A DNA stretch of 22,500 nt from Glandiceps talaboti (taxonomy: Eukaryota > Hemichordata > Enteropneusta > Spengelidae): assembly GCF_964340395.1 (NCBI RefSeq), contig NC_135564.1, forward strand, positions 18,244,431 through 18,266,930, read 5' to 3'. Of this stretch, positions 8,338 to 20,523 are shown one piece after another. The notes below the pieces were generated by a model. The model worked only from the letters and a program-made list of their open reading frames with translations. It had not been told where the DNA came from and made no database searches. The position numbers and the translations under genes were made by a program. Position 1 is the first letter of the stretch. Each line of letters begins with the position of its first letter.

Positions 8338-10153
8338 CTGCAATTTATATGTAGTAAATATAACTAGAGATGGTTGAGTTGAAACAAATCATGGTCTGGG
8401 TTGACCAAATCTTCCTAAATGTTATTGCCAGTTACTACAACAAGTTAATTTTCATTCCCATTGACATGTCTGAAAAAAAGAAAATGCTATTGCAATGTTT
8501 GCTGCATTTGCATAAACGGCAGAGAACTGGATACATCCTGTTTACTATAAGTTGACCTTTAACCTGTTATGCAAATTGTCAAATTCGTGTCCATATGCCA
8601 TGATATTTTGGATATTCACCCTGTAATGCTATTTTGTGTTCCTCTAAAGAAATCTTCAAGACAATTGCAAAGCATACGACTCAGACAATACCAAATCACT
8701 GGAAAGCTTCAAAATGTTCAGTATCATCTATACATTTGAATATTCGAATTATTATAATTAGCTCAATTTTCATTTCAATTTGCAGACATATGGTAATACC
8801 CGACGACTGAAGATGAAATAAAAACACAAAATGCTTTCGTTGACACTGTAAATCCGACCACAAAAGGAGCAAATATATCCTTCATGTAGTACTATCGTAT
8901 GTTCAACTTGGGATGGTAACATATCTCCCAACGGTTATTTGTGTTCGCCTGTATTCTTGACACGGAATGTTGTCGCTGATATAAGCGGTAGTTATTTCCT
9001 TAATTTAAAGAGCAATTCTGCAGATCTTAACGGTCTATGACTCTACCAATCCGACGTGTTTATGGCGAGCATTACTGCAAGAGGAAATGACACACCGTTC
9101 TGAACATTTGCAAGCGGATCGTCATTAGACAAGGCAATAATAAGTACATCGCCATGAAAATACCAAAATAATTGGTACATTTTACAACTAAATTGGCTAC
9201 AATAGTATAATAGTGTCAGTGGTTACAGGTTCTTCTGTGGATGTGGACATGTACACGTCTAACGTTTTTGATTTTCGAGTCCTGGGAGCTGAAAATGAAA
9301 CGAAAGTGTTTTATTCATTTCAATAGAGAGACATTTATAAACGGGCGGTAAACATACTATTTATAGCATATTTGAGTACTTTTAGATGACATTTAAAGTC
9401 ATTTGTTCGTATTGATACTCTTCGTCATGTTTGCGAAGTGTGTATTCTCTTTTAGCATGTTTAGTCCATGTATTACATTACGTCATACCATAATTCAAGA
9501 TTCGTTCAGAATCAGTCATGATGCATGGGCAACCGTACTGGGAAATCATTCGCGAGGAAAGAATGAACATTATGATATCACGTGACATATTCTGACGTGT
9601 CACTGTATTACACTGCGGTGGTTTTCTTGTCCATTCATTACGAAGGATTACAAGATCGGAAAAAAAGAATTACATTAATTTTTAAAGATTAATCAGCGAC
9701 ATAATAAAATATACATTGCACAATGTGAGGTCCTTTTTTACTTTTCCCAGAAGTTCCCGCTATGTCGTGAGTGGTAGCCAAAGTAGTGATGTAATCATCG
9801 AGGAGACGACAAAGTCACTACAAGTACTAATTCATTTATAACAATGTGTCATGAATGAGCAATCAAAACTCTTTTCATTAACCATGCTCATTTTTTGTGT
9901 ACATTGGCTGCAGAAAATTTGCCCTAGCTGTCGTCACAGCGAATAAGAGGTATGATTACCGAAGGTAAATAAGTTGGCATCTACACTCCCTGCGATACAC
10001 ACAGCTTACCTGATGTCCTAACATAACCTGTATCATAATCATCGGTATCAGTTACCATTTACAGCAAAATCCATTTAACTTTTATTTCCAGACAACAGAA
10101 CGTGTTCACGGTTGGAAATGATATAAAAATACATATATTTAAAATGACGTATT
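8338..10153. other. Non-coding stretch, nothing recognised
   Basis: Short frames at 8370-8555 and 9403-9585 lack any recognisable domain. No repeat shared with the rest of the window was seen. Confidence 0.5.
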
Positions 10154-10191
10154 CATACATACATACATACATACATACATACATACATACA

Positions 10192-10223
<32 letters not shown>

Positions 10224-10270
10224 CATACATACATACATACATACATACATACATACATACATACATACAC
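10154..10270. repeat. (ATAC)n microsatellite
   Basis: About 115 bp of CATA units with one TATACA interruption near 10219-10224. It gives reciprocal spurious frames on both strands. Confidence 0.97.
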
Positions 10271-11271
10271 ACGTTCTGAAGCAATAAATAAAGACAGCAG
10301 TTCAATTCTTAGATGTCAAAATGCACATTCTAAACTCCGGGGAGTCGTAACCATAGTGATAATGTGCATCATCAAATACTTGACTTTTGAGAGATTATAC
10401 CATTTTCAGCTTTGATATAAAGTGCAGTTGAATTAAACATGGAGGTGGGTTTTAATATTCGTTTTAGGATTAAATTGAAAATGTATTCCTAAAGGATACA
10501 AATTCTGTTTATTCCCTGCCGCTGGAAACGTTTTTTGATTCCTTCCCGCATCTTTATTTTCACCAAATCGATTTCAACTTATATATATATATACGCGCTT
10601 TAAAATTATGACGTATACATGTTCCATAATAGAATGAGGTGGATGTTAACGCACAAGGTGAACAGCGCCATCTTGAGTCGGGGGAGATTCCAACTCTTGG
10701 TCAGGTTGAGTCAGAAATGTTGAAGGATATCAATTTTCCATGTTTACTCTCTTGAACTATCAAATTTTATGGCGAAAAATACAAACCTACGGACTACTTT
10801 AAGCTGCAATTATTTTTCAAAAAAATAAAATTGGCAAAGAGGTATCCTGTTATTTGAATTCTTTATGAGTGGTGAAAGGATTACGTGAGAAATTATCGTC
10901 GTTAATTAATGGCATCACGAATAACACAATTTTGTTGTTCTACCTCTATATCTCAAATGGATAAATTGGGGAAAGTGAACTGACGTTGTAATGATGGATC
11001 CAGACATGAACAACCATTTTGCCCCAAAATCGACTTCTTGTATGGCGACGTTCTTTAGAGACACATTACCCCTTGATGCTATCAAAGAGCGTAATTATTA
11101 AATTGTTTTACCTTTATCTCACATGTCACGTTTCAAGTGAAAATCACTCTGATTCTTTTATTTCGTCTATTCCAATATCAATTCCGAGGCTACCGCTAGG
11201 TGGCGACATTCTGTATCTAGTTGAGAAATGAACTGCGCGCATTAGCGTAAATAACAATACTTGTTTTTCTG

Positions 11272-11272
<1 letters not shown>
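10271..11272. other. Non-coding stretch, nothing recognised
   Basis: Contains a short (TA)n at about 10580-10592. No gene-like frame. The 11019-11231 frame is unsupported. Confidence 0.5.
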
Positions 11273-11359
<87 letters not shown>

Positions 11360-11360
11360 C
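11273..11360. repeat. (CTGT)n microsatellite
   Basis: About 88 bp of CTGT units, perfect apart from the ends. Confidence 0.97.
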
Positions 11361-12649
11361 CATGTGTCTGTACAATCATGCTATGCAAACATATATTTAT
11401 AATCAAAGAGATTGCTAATTGTATAATTCACCATATTTAGTGTTACAGTGCTAATTCGAATGTCACATTCCCTATATTAAGTTCAATGTTCGTGATCTAG
11501 ATTATACCATCGTATGGTCACATCTAGCAAAAGAACCCGTTTGCCACGAGACGCGTCATGTGTGGTCTGAATCCTCTCGTTTTACTCTCTCTGATATACA
11601 TGTATTTTAGTTTGGTTCTTTTGTTTTTGTTTAATGCTTGTGCGAGGGGGGGGGGGCAATCATTGACACCCTCCTTTTTTTATTTTAAGAATAAAGAATT
11701 ACTTTTTAGATCTAAGATCTAGATCGCAATTTTTATTTGCTTAGACTCAATCGCAAAGTGAGTATTTGCAAATTCAATATTGACTCTTGTTGTGATGTAA
11801 CGTCAATAGGTCATTTCCCGCCTGTAAACAGGAAATTGAGAATACAGCTCAAATTGGGGGTATCATCTCCTCATAGTACGGTTCCTTGAGAGCTTTGTCC
11901 TTGGTATTCTGCAGACGGCTAAATCATGGATGTTTTTCGTATTGTTCAGACCTCGACGAAATCAGCAGTGTTCTATGCTTAACTGAGTAACCTATACCAT
12001 GTATACCCCAAGGTACACACAGACAGGAAGTAGAGCGCCACCATAGCAAATTTTGAAAAGGCCTATTCTAATGCACATCTCGTAAACCTGAAGTTGCATT
12101 GGACATACAATACAATCTATAGTACTTAACACATGGTTTTTGCAATCGACAATGGTCCACCATGTTTGACATTTAAGAGGTCTATCGTGTTTGACATTTA
12201 CGATCATTTACTGGGCATCTTAACGATTACTAATGACTATATTTACACTAGTGGTTGGTTACAAGATCAAAAATACTGTTCAGAAGCCATGAGATTAATA
12301 TACCAATTATCAACATTTCTTTCCATGACAACATTTTATAAATGCATGGTTACAAGTGTCACTCACTGTGACCAAATCGTCATGACAAATAGCTCTAAAA
12401 TAACTTATTTGTGAAAAATACAAATCTTCCGAACAAGACATAAAATAAGCCACTAATGCGTACATGAACTTACTTAATTATCCATTAAACATTCTTTATA
12501 TTCAAATAAACTGGCTATGTGCTAAATCTTTGTTATTTGCACGAAACCGACTGTTTTCCAGAAATGTTGTCATTCACACGTACAGAGAGAATTTGATGTA
12601 GGTATTATGATTTAAATAATGGTTAATGCTATCTATAGTATTTTCAAGC
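11361..12649. other. Non-coding stretch with minor repeats
   Basis: Includes an 11-G run (11646-11656) and a small 25-bp-offset direct repeat of GTTTGACATTTA (12164 and 12189). Overlapping frames 11992-12207 (-) and 12133-12414 (+) have no domain and no splice context and are not called. Confidence 0.5.
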
Positions 12650-13010
<361 letters not shown>

Positions 13011-13057
13011 TCATTTGATGACGATTACATTGGCAGTACATTGTAATATGCAATGTT

Positions 13058-13060
<3 letters not shown>

Positions 13061-13150
<90 letters not shown>

Positions 13151-13190
13151 AGCGCAAATGCATAACAAAGGGACAGACAGTCACGCAGGC

Positions 13191-13235
<45 letters not shown>

Positions 13236-13274
13236 TATACCATATTTGAACTACTACTAGAATAAGTGGTGAAG
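13061..13274. repeat. Tandem cassette copy 2: (GA)n, unique core, (ACAG)n, unique tail
   Basis: (GA)n 13061-13142, the same GCGCAAATGCATAACAAAGG core (from 13152), (ACAG)n about 13191-13234 and the same 40-bp tail (13235-13274). The unique segments are identical to copy 1 apart from one AGGC unit in the linker and a repeated GCGA before the core. Only the microsatellite lengths differ, so the duplication is recent. The 50 bp between copies (13011-13060) is present once. Confidence 0.9.
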
Positions 13275-14360
13275 CGAAAAGAGCGTAATTCTAATAATCT
13301 TTCCTTATTTACATGAATGACATGAGCAATTTTACAGACTACTTTCAATTTAAGTTATTGTTATGTTTAACGAATATACTAAATTATATTGAATTTGAAG
13401 TATGCAGTCTTAAGGTATTGCTTAATTAGTTTATTTCATTGATATGCAAATTTCCTTAATTTAACATTAACAGATCTGGCTCAAAACCTAATCAGGCCAA
13501 GCCATTACCCTAAAGATTATACATTCCAAATTTCATTACAATTGAGCCAGCCGACTTTTAGAAAATGATGACACACACACACACACACAGACATTTCTTC
13601 CCTAAAGTATCTCCTTTCTTACGACGAGGTCCAGAGATTTGATGATTTCAGTGTGGCATCACAGGTTATTTTACATCTTCAAAGTACTTACATCACGTTT
13701 CAAATCATCCTAGAAGTTAAAGGAATGAAAATTCCAGTCAAACGAATCATTATATTGATTACTGTTATCAGCTTTAACATACTTGTCTTGCATTGGCTAA
13801 TGAATGTTAAGACAAAAAAGATTTAAATATTAGAGATGTCATCAACAAGGGCTTCCCAAATACCTTTGCGAGAAATCCCCAAATGGCCGTACTGTCACCG
13901 ATTTTTCTTCCCCAAAACATATTTTTTAGCGTCTGACGGTGTGGACTGATGAGTGGTTCCAATTTTAGAACAGCTAAAATTTCCACACAAGGTATCAATA
14001 ATCTTTCAAATATTGGTTATATATTCAGGTCATACATTTAGAAGAGAGCAATGCCCTTGATTTGGACGAAATGTTGGATAATTTCTTCAAGTTTGTAGGC
14101 TAAACAAGTCAACGAAAAAACTCAGACTCTCTTAAATTAACACAGAGGGCGCTTTAGCAAAACATACATGGAAAAACAGCTTCCAGCTTTTATCACCCAG
14201 CTTGGTGCAAACATGAATGAGTCGGAACCTCAGAGCGGTGTCCATGGTCATTAGATACATCACTATTTTGTCACTTTCTTACATTTTTCATTCAATTGAC
14301 TTAAAAAGAGCTCTGGGAAAAGTGGTTTATATTTGTTAAACGTAGAGTTCTGAAATCTAA
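13275..14360. other. Non-coding stretch with a short (CA)n
   Basis: (CA)n at 13570-13588. Otherwise AT-rich with no recognised gene or repeat. Confidence 0.5.
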
Positions 14361-14717
14361 TAAAGCCAAATAAAAAATGTATGATTCCGATTACACTCAA
14401 TTTTAGAATAGGTGAGGTAGGTAGATTTTTTTATATTTATTTTATAATATTTTCCCCTGTGTGACAGCGTCTCGTTCAGGTTTTCCATTGTTTGTTTATT
14501 TCTTCCTGTCAGATGTACAACCATTACAGATTGGAAGAACAGTTTTATTTTGCCTATCTAAGTTGATGTCAGTTTCTGCATCCACTATTTCTCGTGAGGC
14601 TTCACAATTTTTTATTATTTTTTTTCTCGTATACGTAAAAAACAGTTGAAGGTCGGCAGTGAAAAGCTCGGTGGGGTCGGGTAACCGGAACCAAACAATT
14701 ATTTCTTTTTAGGCCTA
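14361..14717 (+). mobile_element. Copy A of the inverted-terminal-repeat element
   Basis: About 355 bp. The right terminus CCGGAACCAAACAATT...TTTTTAGGCCTA (14685-14717) is the inverted counterpart of the outer terminus of copy B (GCCGGAAGCACACAATTG...TTAGGCCTAA). The left terminus (about 14361-14389, AAGCC...TGATTCCGATT) is a more decayed version. Internal blocks shared with the other copies include CTCAATTTTAGAATAGG (14396-14412), GAGGTAGGTAGAT, CCATTACAGATTGGAAGAAC and GATGTCAGTTTCTGCATC. No coding capacity: the 14461-14649 frame is not conserved in copy B. Non-autonomous DNA element is inferred from termini and size. The exact ends cannot be placed because TTAGGCCTAA is itself palindromic. 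Confidence 0.75.
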
Positions 14718-14913
14718 ACTATAAATGTATCCAAAACATGTTATCTCATATGTTGAAAAAGCCATTACAAACCATCTCATAATTTATGACAATCTATTTC
14801 TGAATTAAAGGTTCAGGGCTAGATATATAATTATCGATAACACTCTGCAGAATCCATACTATAGAGACCAACTTGAAGCTCATAGCCCATGAGAACGGCA
14901 AAATTATGGCTAG
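14718..14913. other. Spacer between element copies A and B
   Basis: About 196 bp. ATAATTTATGACAATCTATTTCTG (about 14780-14803) resembles a stretch in copy D (15688-15711), so part of the spacer may be another decayed fragment. Nothing else is recognised. Confidence 0.4.
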
Positions 14914-15294
14914 TAAGACTGAAAAGAATTTGGTTTCGGTTACACAACCTAACCTAGTTTTTCATTGCCGACCCTAACCTATTTTTTTTTTACATATTCG
15001 AGAACAGAATATTAAAATCGCAAAAATTATGAAGTCTTGCGAGAAATAGTAGATGCGGAAACTGACATCAAATTATTAAGACAATATGAAACGGTTCTCC
15101 CAGTCTGTAATGGCTGGACATCTAATGGGAAGAAACCAATAACACAGAGAGTACTTGGAAAACAACGGAAAACATAACTACCTGAACTAGACACTCACAC
15201 ATAACGAAATATATAATATAATGCTAAAAATCTTACCTACCCCGCCTATTCTAAAATTGAGCCGGAAGCACACAATTGTTTTATTAGGCCTAAG
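14914..15294 (-). mobile_element. Copy B of the inverted-terminal-repeat element, opposite orientation to A
   Basis: Reverse complement aligns with copy A along nearly its whole length: CTCAATTTTAGAATAGGCG..., GGTAGGTAAGAT, CCATTACAGACTGGGAGAAC, GATGTCAGTTTCCGCATC, CTATTTCTCG and GTAACCG(A/G)AACCAAA. It has an extra block relative to A around 15155-15215. Its outer end (15251-15294) is the best-preserved terminal repeat. It contains the uninterrupted version of the site where the LINE entered copy C (GACATCTAATGGGAAGAAACC at 15118-15138 with no insertion). Confidence 0.8.
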
Positions 15295-15586
15295 GAGGGA
15301 GCAAGACATGCAAGATACTGATTTAATTGATATCTGTGTCAGGAAAAGTCAGTTTAACCAACACAGTGCCCATTATACATATCAGTCTGTCTATTGTCTC
15401 TACGTACACCGTCTGGAAATGATGGATTAAGATGATTAATGATGGATTAAGACACAACTTGACTCATAAGGTAGAAATAACAGATTTAGATGATACAGTT
15501 CTTGGTGACATCAAGATAGGTAATTGGGCACCTCGATTGTTTACATACCCAGAATTCCATACCCCAGTACAGCTGTCAATTCATGG
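15295..15586. other. Non-coding stretch, nothing recognised
   Basis: Contains a short direct repeat, GATGGATTAAGA near 15420-15452. Otherwise nothing recognised. Confidence 0.45.
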
Positions 15587-15705
15587 CTAAGGCCAATTAA
15601 AAAAAAATAGTGTGTTTCCGATAACTCGACCAACCCTAATTTAATTAAGCCACCGGCCCTAAACATTTTTACATTCACAAAAGTAAAATTATGACAATTT
15701 ATTTC
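15587..15705 (-). mobile_element. Copy D: partial, diverged copy of the same element
   Basis: CTAAGGCC, an A-run, TGTGTTTCCGATAACTCGACCAACCCTAA, GCC-ACCGGCCCTAA and TTTTTACAT follow the same order as the inner end of copy B (GGTTTCGGTTACACAACCTAACC..., GCCGACCCTAACC, TTTTTACAT at 14931-14995). Only this end is recognisable; the rest is lost or too diverged. Confidence 0.5.
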
Positions 15706-15766
15706 TATTTCCCTGTAGAGTTTCTTGCCAAAGTGTTTTGGTCACATTTGGATATGTTTCACATTA

Positions 15767-15907
15767 GCTGGTACAACCCCCGTGTCCCCACTGAGCTGGT
15801 ACAGCTATTTACACAACGTTTAACCCTGTCCTAGGTATGCACATGTTACAGGGGTAACGTTAACCGGGGCAGTACCAGCTCAGTGGAGCCACGGGGCAGT
15901 ACCGGCC
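15767..15907. repeat. 141-bp imperfect palindrome with nested arms
   Basis: Outer arms 15767-15802 (GCTGGTAC...GAGCTGGTAC) and 15872-15907 (GTACCAGCTC...GTACCGGCC) are about 36 bp with a few mismatches. Inner arms AACGTTTAACCCTGT (15815-15829) and ACAGGGGTAACGTTA (15848-15862) pair about nearly the same axis. Such nested symmetry fits a foldback/MITE element or a long stem-loop. No flanking duplication was identified. Confidence 0.7.
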
Positions 15908-15969
15908 ATGTGAAAAATCTCCCTGTACAGCTGTGGCCAACACACCAGGTGTAACATACCTAGATTTGA

Positions 15970-16125
15970 CAGATGTGTAACTGGTATGTCAACATCAATG
16001 CAGCATACATTTTTTATAACATCCGTGTAAACAAACTTTTTTCCACAGCCATGTAACAGGTATGTGAGCATAGCTGCGAGGTGGTATTCCACATTCATGC
16101 TACAGGCATATTTTTCACAACCTAG
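15970..16125. repeat. Degenerate duplication, about 75-bp period
   Basis: TGTAACTGGTATGTCAACAT (15975-15994) and TGTAACAGGTATGTGAGCAT (16052-16071) head two similar segments, each followed by a GC(A)-(T)ACA...CATTTTTT or CATATTTTTC block. Diverged and with indels. It may be related to the GTAACA-type sequence in the palindrome just upstream. Confidence 0.4.
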
Positions 16126-16160
16126 TGCTAGGATGTACATGGTTCCCTACATATGTTATC

Positions 16161-16190
16161 GCTTCTTCTTCTTCTTCTTCTTCTTCTTCT

Positions 16191-16271
<81 letters not shown>

Positions 16272-16347
16272 TTCTTCTTCTTCTTCTTCTTCTTCTTCTT
16301 CTTCTTCTTCTTCTTCTTCTTCTTCTTCTTCTTCTTCTTCTTCTTCT
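16161..16347. repeat. Long pyrimidine tract: (TTC)n, (CTTT)n, (CTT)n
   Basis: About 187 bp of pure pyrimidine on the + strand: TTC units (16161-16191), CTTT units (about 16192-16270), then CTT units (to 16347, about 26 units). Homopurine-homopyrimidine mirror repeats, GAA/TTC in particular, are known to form intramolecular triplexes (H-DNA). Overlapping poly-Phe, Ser, Leu, Glu, Lys and Arg frames on both strands come from it and are not genes. Confidence 0.97.
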
Positions 16348-16370
16348 ACTACTACTACTACTACAACACC

Positions 16371-16410
<40 letters not shown>
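16348..16410. repeat. (CTA)n-(CAA)n trinucleotide tail
   Basis: CTA/ACT units (16348-16363) followed by AACAAC units to about 16410 continue the trinucleotide register from the CTT tract. Stepwise CTT to CTA to CAA changes look like slippage on variant units. Confidence 0.93.
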
Positions 16411-16412
<2 letters not shown>

Positions 16413-16894
16413 AACAACAACTATCATATCCGGGAATCATGTCCTAATATGTTCTCTCATTTTTCTCAAAGTGTATTCACGACATTGCAATATTTTGGTC
16501 ACATTTTGGTGGAAATGTTACACAAACTCTTACAAAGAAGCAATCAGTGTACAAGGAACGAATTTCAAAAGAGTAGACGTCGGTGTTCTCTTTGGAAATG
16601 TTTGATTTTAGAACGTTATTGAATGCTTTTATCATTGACACATCGCTTCGTTGGTGGCGCCCTCCAGCCGGCATATAATCATCGACACTACTTTCCAAAA
16701 TGATACAAACAAAAACTTCTTTGCATGTATGTTTTCTCACTACAACAACCTGCATTGGGAAGTATGGCGTTAACTAACACTCAAAATAAAAATACAAAGA
16801 AATCAATTGTAAGTCACAGCGCATTTTTTTGCAATGTAATCAATTAACGGTGAATCAGCTTGACAGCTAGTCAATCAATTAAATACCTGAACAG
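16411..16894. other. Non-coding stretch, nothing recognised
   Basis: The 16477-16755 (-) frame has no domain. GTGGCGCCCTCCAGCCGGC near 16654-16672 is a GC-rich island with no assigned role. Confidence 0.45.
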
Positions 16895-16993
16895 ATCGAT
16901 ACATCGATCGATCGATCAATCGATCAATCACCCAGCCAACCAACCTGTCAGCCAGCCAATCAATCAATCAATCAACCAATCAATCAATCAATT

Positions 16994-17024
<31 letters not shown>

Positions 17025-17036
17025 TAATTCGGTTAT
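16895..17036. repeat. Compound (ATCG)/(ATCA)/(CCAG) tetranucleotide repeat
   Basis: ATCGATCG units, then CAATCACCCAGCCAACC variants, then ATCAATCA units to about 17036. I checked whether the ATCA tract could be an antisense LINE tail. No GCGCC stem or ORF remnant flanks it, so I call it a plain microsatellite. Confidence 0.9.
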
Positions 17037-17455
17037 TCGGTAATTAAATAATCGGCAAAGAAAAATACAATCGATGTTTAAAAATTGATATTTTATCAAG
17101 AACGTACACCCCAAGCACATTTCAACCTTAACCTTTATTCTAACAGCCGGGTGATAAATAAGAATACCGATGACGTCATCCATTTTGCTACTTCTACGTC
17201 AGGGCAGTTTCGATTCACATCTAAATCTTACGGAAGCTCTTCTTGACAGGCGGCATATCGTTTTAATGAGTCAATCATCTCTACATTACGTCCGGCTTCC
17301 GTTTGACTACTCTTTTTCCGTTCAGTCATTGTCATGCCTACGCCCATCCGACTCAAGAAATGGGTGACACCTCAGATCAGTAATTATTTTACTACAGTGG
17401 TCTCAGCTAAAATTAATTTATCAAGATTATATTACGTCCAACTCCCTACTTACCT
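17037..17455. other. Non-coding stretch, nothing recognised
   Basis: No supported frame or repeat. Confidence 0.45.
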
Positions 17456-17517
<62 letters not shown>

Positions 17518-17660
17518 GGGCGGGCGGACAGACAAACGTACACGGTCAGACAGGCGGGTAGGCAGGTGGGCTGGTGAGCATTCTAACTGGCTCACAGGCA
17601 GACAGACAGACAGACAGACAGACAGGCAGTCAGACAGACAGTCACATTCCCTCAAGTTCA
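17456..17660. repeat. Compound (ACAG)n microsatellite with variant units
   Basis: ACAG at 17457-17517, then GGGCGGGCGGACAGAC, CAGGCGGG/CAGGTGGG-type variants (about 17518-17575), a break, and ACAG again at about 17599-17640. Confidence 0.93.
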
Positions 17661-18446
17661 ACCACGCGCACATACAGATGCAGGTCAAGAGAGAGCGACA
17701 TACAGGAGGAGACACAGAGAAAAATGTAGATACAGACATAGACACAGGCCTAGGATACACACAAAAACAAACAGCAAGGGCACCCACTTCTCTTACTTTT
17801 CCGCCCTTTGCTCAAATCTTCAATTCTCGAGTAAGAAGTCTAATTGTCACTGATATTCCTTTCTTGGGTATTGATAACTCATTTTCAACACCAAACATCT
17901 AAATCTGCAAGTGCGTTACACGTGTTGTAGGGGAAACCCTGACAGTAACAAATCATTCTAATAATAGCAAATTGTCGACGTACGTTACGTGCAATGACAC
18001 CCAACCACGTCACTGAAGCTAATACATTCACTTGGATAGATATCCAACATACAAAGGTAGTATATCGCCTGGAGTTCGACAAAAGTAGCTAAGTAATACT
18101 TCTTGCACCGCGAATATCCCTTTTTAGAATGAATGGTAGCTCTTCCACGTTTTAACAAAACATTTTCGAAGCATAGAAAGTTTTGAAGTTGAGGAATACC
18201 GCCCATGGCCATTTCTATAGCCATTCTTTGAATTCACGTGATAACATGTTCGTGACTTCTTTTTTTCCGTTCTTGTTTTATTTTGTTAACGTGAAATCCA
18301 GTTATTCGTCCGAGAATGTTTGCTATACAGATTTCAGTTGGAGTTACACAACAATATGGAGTTCAAGTAACTATATAGCGAGAGTTTGTGTTGCCCGGTG
18401 GGTGAAACTTGCATATATACCGTGGAAAATAATGGCAGACATTTAC
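17661..18446. other. Non-coding stretch, nothing recognised
   Basis: The first part (to about 17765) is purine-rich with irregular GACA and ACACAG motifs, probably degraded flank of the microsatellite. The rest is not recognised. Confidence 0.45.
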
Positions 18447-18496
<50 letters not shown>

Positions 18497-18612
18497 ACTA
18501 ACGCACGTACTCACACACACTCAGACAGACGGACGGGCAGATATACATACCTACGTACGTACACATACATACATACACATACACACGTACGTACGTACGC
18601 ACATACACGCCT
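18447..18612. repeat. (CA)n with TACG/ATAC variants
   Basis: (CA)n at 18450-18494, then alternating CGTAC, CACA, GACGG, TACGTACGTAC and ACATACAT motifs to about 18612. Much of this is alternating purine-pyrimidine, which is prone to Z-DNA. Confidence 0.9.
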
Positions 18613-19090
18613 CCTGCCCACTCTCACATACATGGTACTTGTTAGCAAGGACACATTTCTATAATTGGCAAAGACCTTGTCATCAGTATGGCATCCTGTT
18701 ATTACCAGTAGGTAGGGGGTTGATCGTTCATTAACTGAGTGTGCTTATTAAGTACTGTCCGTGGTCTCCAATTACAGAAAGAATTTGAATCACGTTAACG
18801 TTGAATTGGTTAGAGCAAACACCTCATGATAGTATATATCGTCGTGTACAAATATAATAATATATAGCATATTGCAAAATCGTGTCATTTTTGGGATATA
18901 TTAATTTGCAATGAAAACAAATAGCTGTCATTTAACTTCCTTGACGCTACGTCATCTTCTTCTTCATCATCTATTCGTATGACTGACCACTGGTACTGTC
19001 TATACCTGTGCTGTCCTCTATTTCCCTTCATCCCATCTGTCCCCATTTCCTTCCATGCCCACCATCTCTCTCTTAAAGCTTGTTCCTCTA
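18613..19090. other. Non-coding stretch, nothing recognised
   Basis: Nothing recognised apart from a short TCTTCTTCATCATC run near 18954-18971. Confidence 0.45.
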
Positions 19091-19530
<440 letters not shown>

Positions 19531-20484
19531 AAAGTACAAGTTAATCATTTCCATACTAAATGTATTCCCTATTGTCCAGCATATATCATAGCCACATGTT
19601 GCCCTTATACGACAATGGGTAAACCTTGGTAAGGTCAAATAGCTTATTTTATTGGGATTTTGTGTGCTTTCATTCCTGAACAGACGTCCGCTTTAATTCT
19701 TGCTTCCTTACCTGTCCTTAGGGGTGTGTTGCTACTTCCGTTTTCCCCGGAGTTCTAATTTCACGCATGTCTTGTTTCATTCATCAACCATATACTTGTT
19801 CTGTACAATTTGGTAACCGTCACTCAAATCTCAGCCAATTGCGTTTCCTGAGAGTTTACATACAAGGTATCAATTATTCTTTAACGTTGTGGATTGTCGA
19901 TAGCAGGTGACCTTTAACATTGTGATTTTTGTTGTTGATGATGTACAGGGAACAACTTCTTCATAAATTAAGTGAACGTTACACTCATTCAGGATTCTTT
20001 TTTGTCCATTCTGTCTCATTACTTATCCAAGTTAAATGAATCAAATTTGATGCTTTTTTTCGATGAAATGTGACACTCCAATAAATTGCTGATGACGTCA
20101 TAAGATTTTGGCAATGCGAACAGTTTAATAAATTGTTTTTTATTTGATAGTTTCACCTGCCACCAGTCCCCCACATCCGCAGTGAGTGCGTTAGCAGGGA
20201 GACTATCGTCTTCAATAATGTACAATCCTTCATATAATTTACGAAGGAAATGTTATACATCATTTTAATCAGGTCGAGAAATAAAGGATAACGGAAATCG
20301 GAATCATTTCAGCGTCAAACAACTCAAATTGGAAGATATTAAGAATGAAATATTGAACATGGTGTATTAAATTTCCCCAACGGAGTATTACATATACCAA
20401 TTATTTGGGTAAATAATATCAAACTGAACGAACCAATTCATTTTAAAACACACAAAAAATACACAAGATATTTTTACTTTCTCG
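19531..20484. other. Non-coding stretch, nothing recognised
   Basis: No gene-like frame with recognisable features. The 20019-20225 (-) frame is unsupported. Confidence 0.45.

Positions 20485-20523
<39 letters not shown>
20485..20523. repeat. (CTGT)n microsatellite
   Basis: About 39 bp of perfect GTCT units. Confidence 0.96.

Noticed and set aside
13947-13980. Another CTGATGAG on the + strand
   Set aside because: No GAAA box after a possible stem II, and no stem III or stem I complement nearby.
16064-16622. Long poly-Phe/Ser/Leu/Asn/Gln and Glu/Lys frames
   Set aside because: By-products of the CTT, CTTT and CAA repeats. The flanking residues show no domain.
16950-17036. (ATCA)n tract as an antisense LINE tail like the one at 4871-4883
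   Set aside because: The adjacent sequence lacks the GCGCC stem and any RT remnant on either side.
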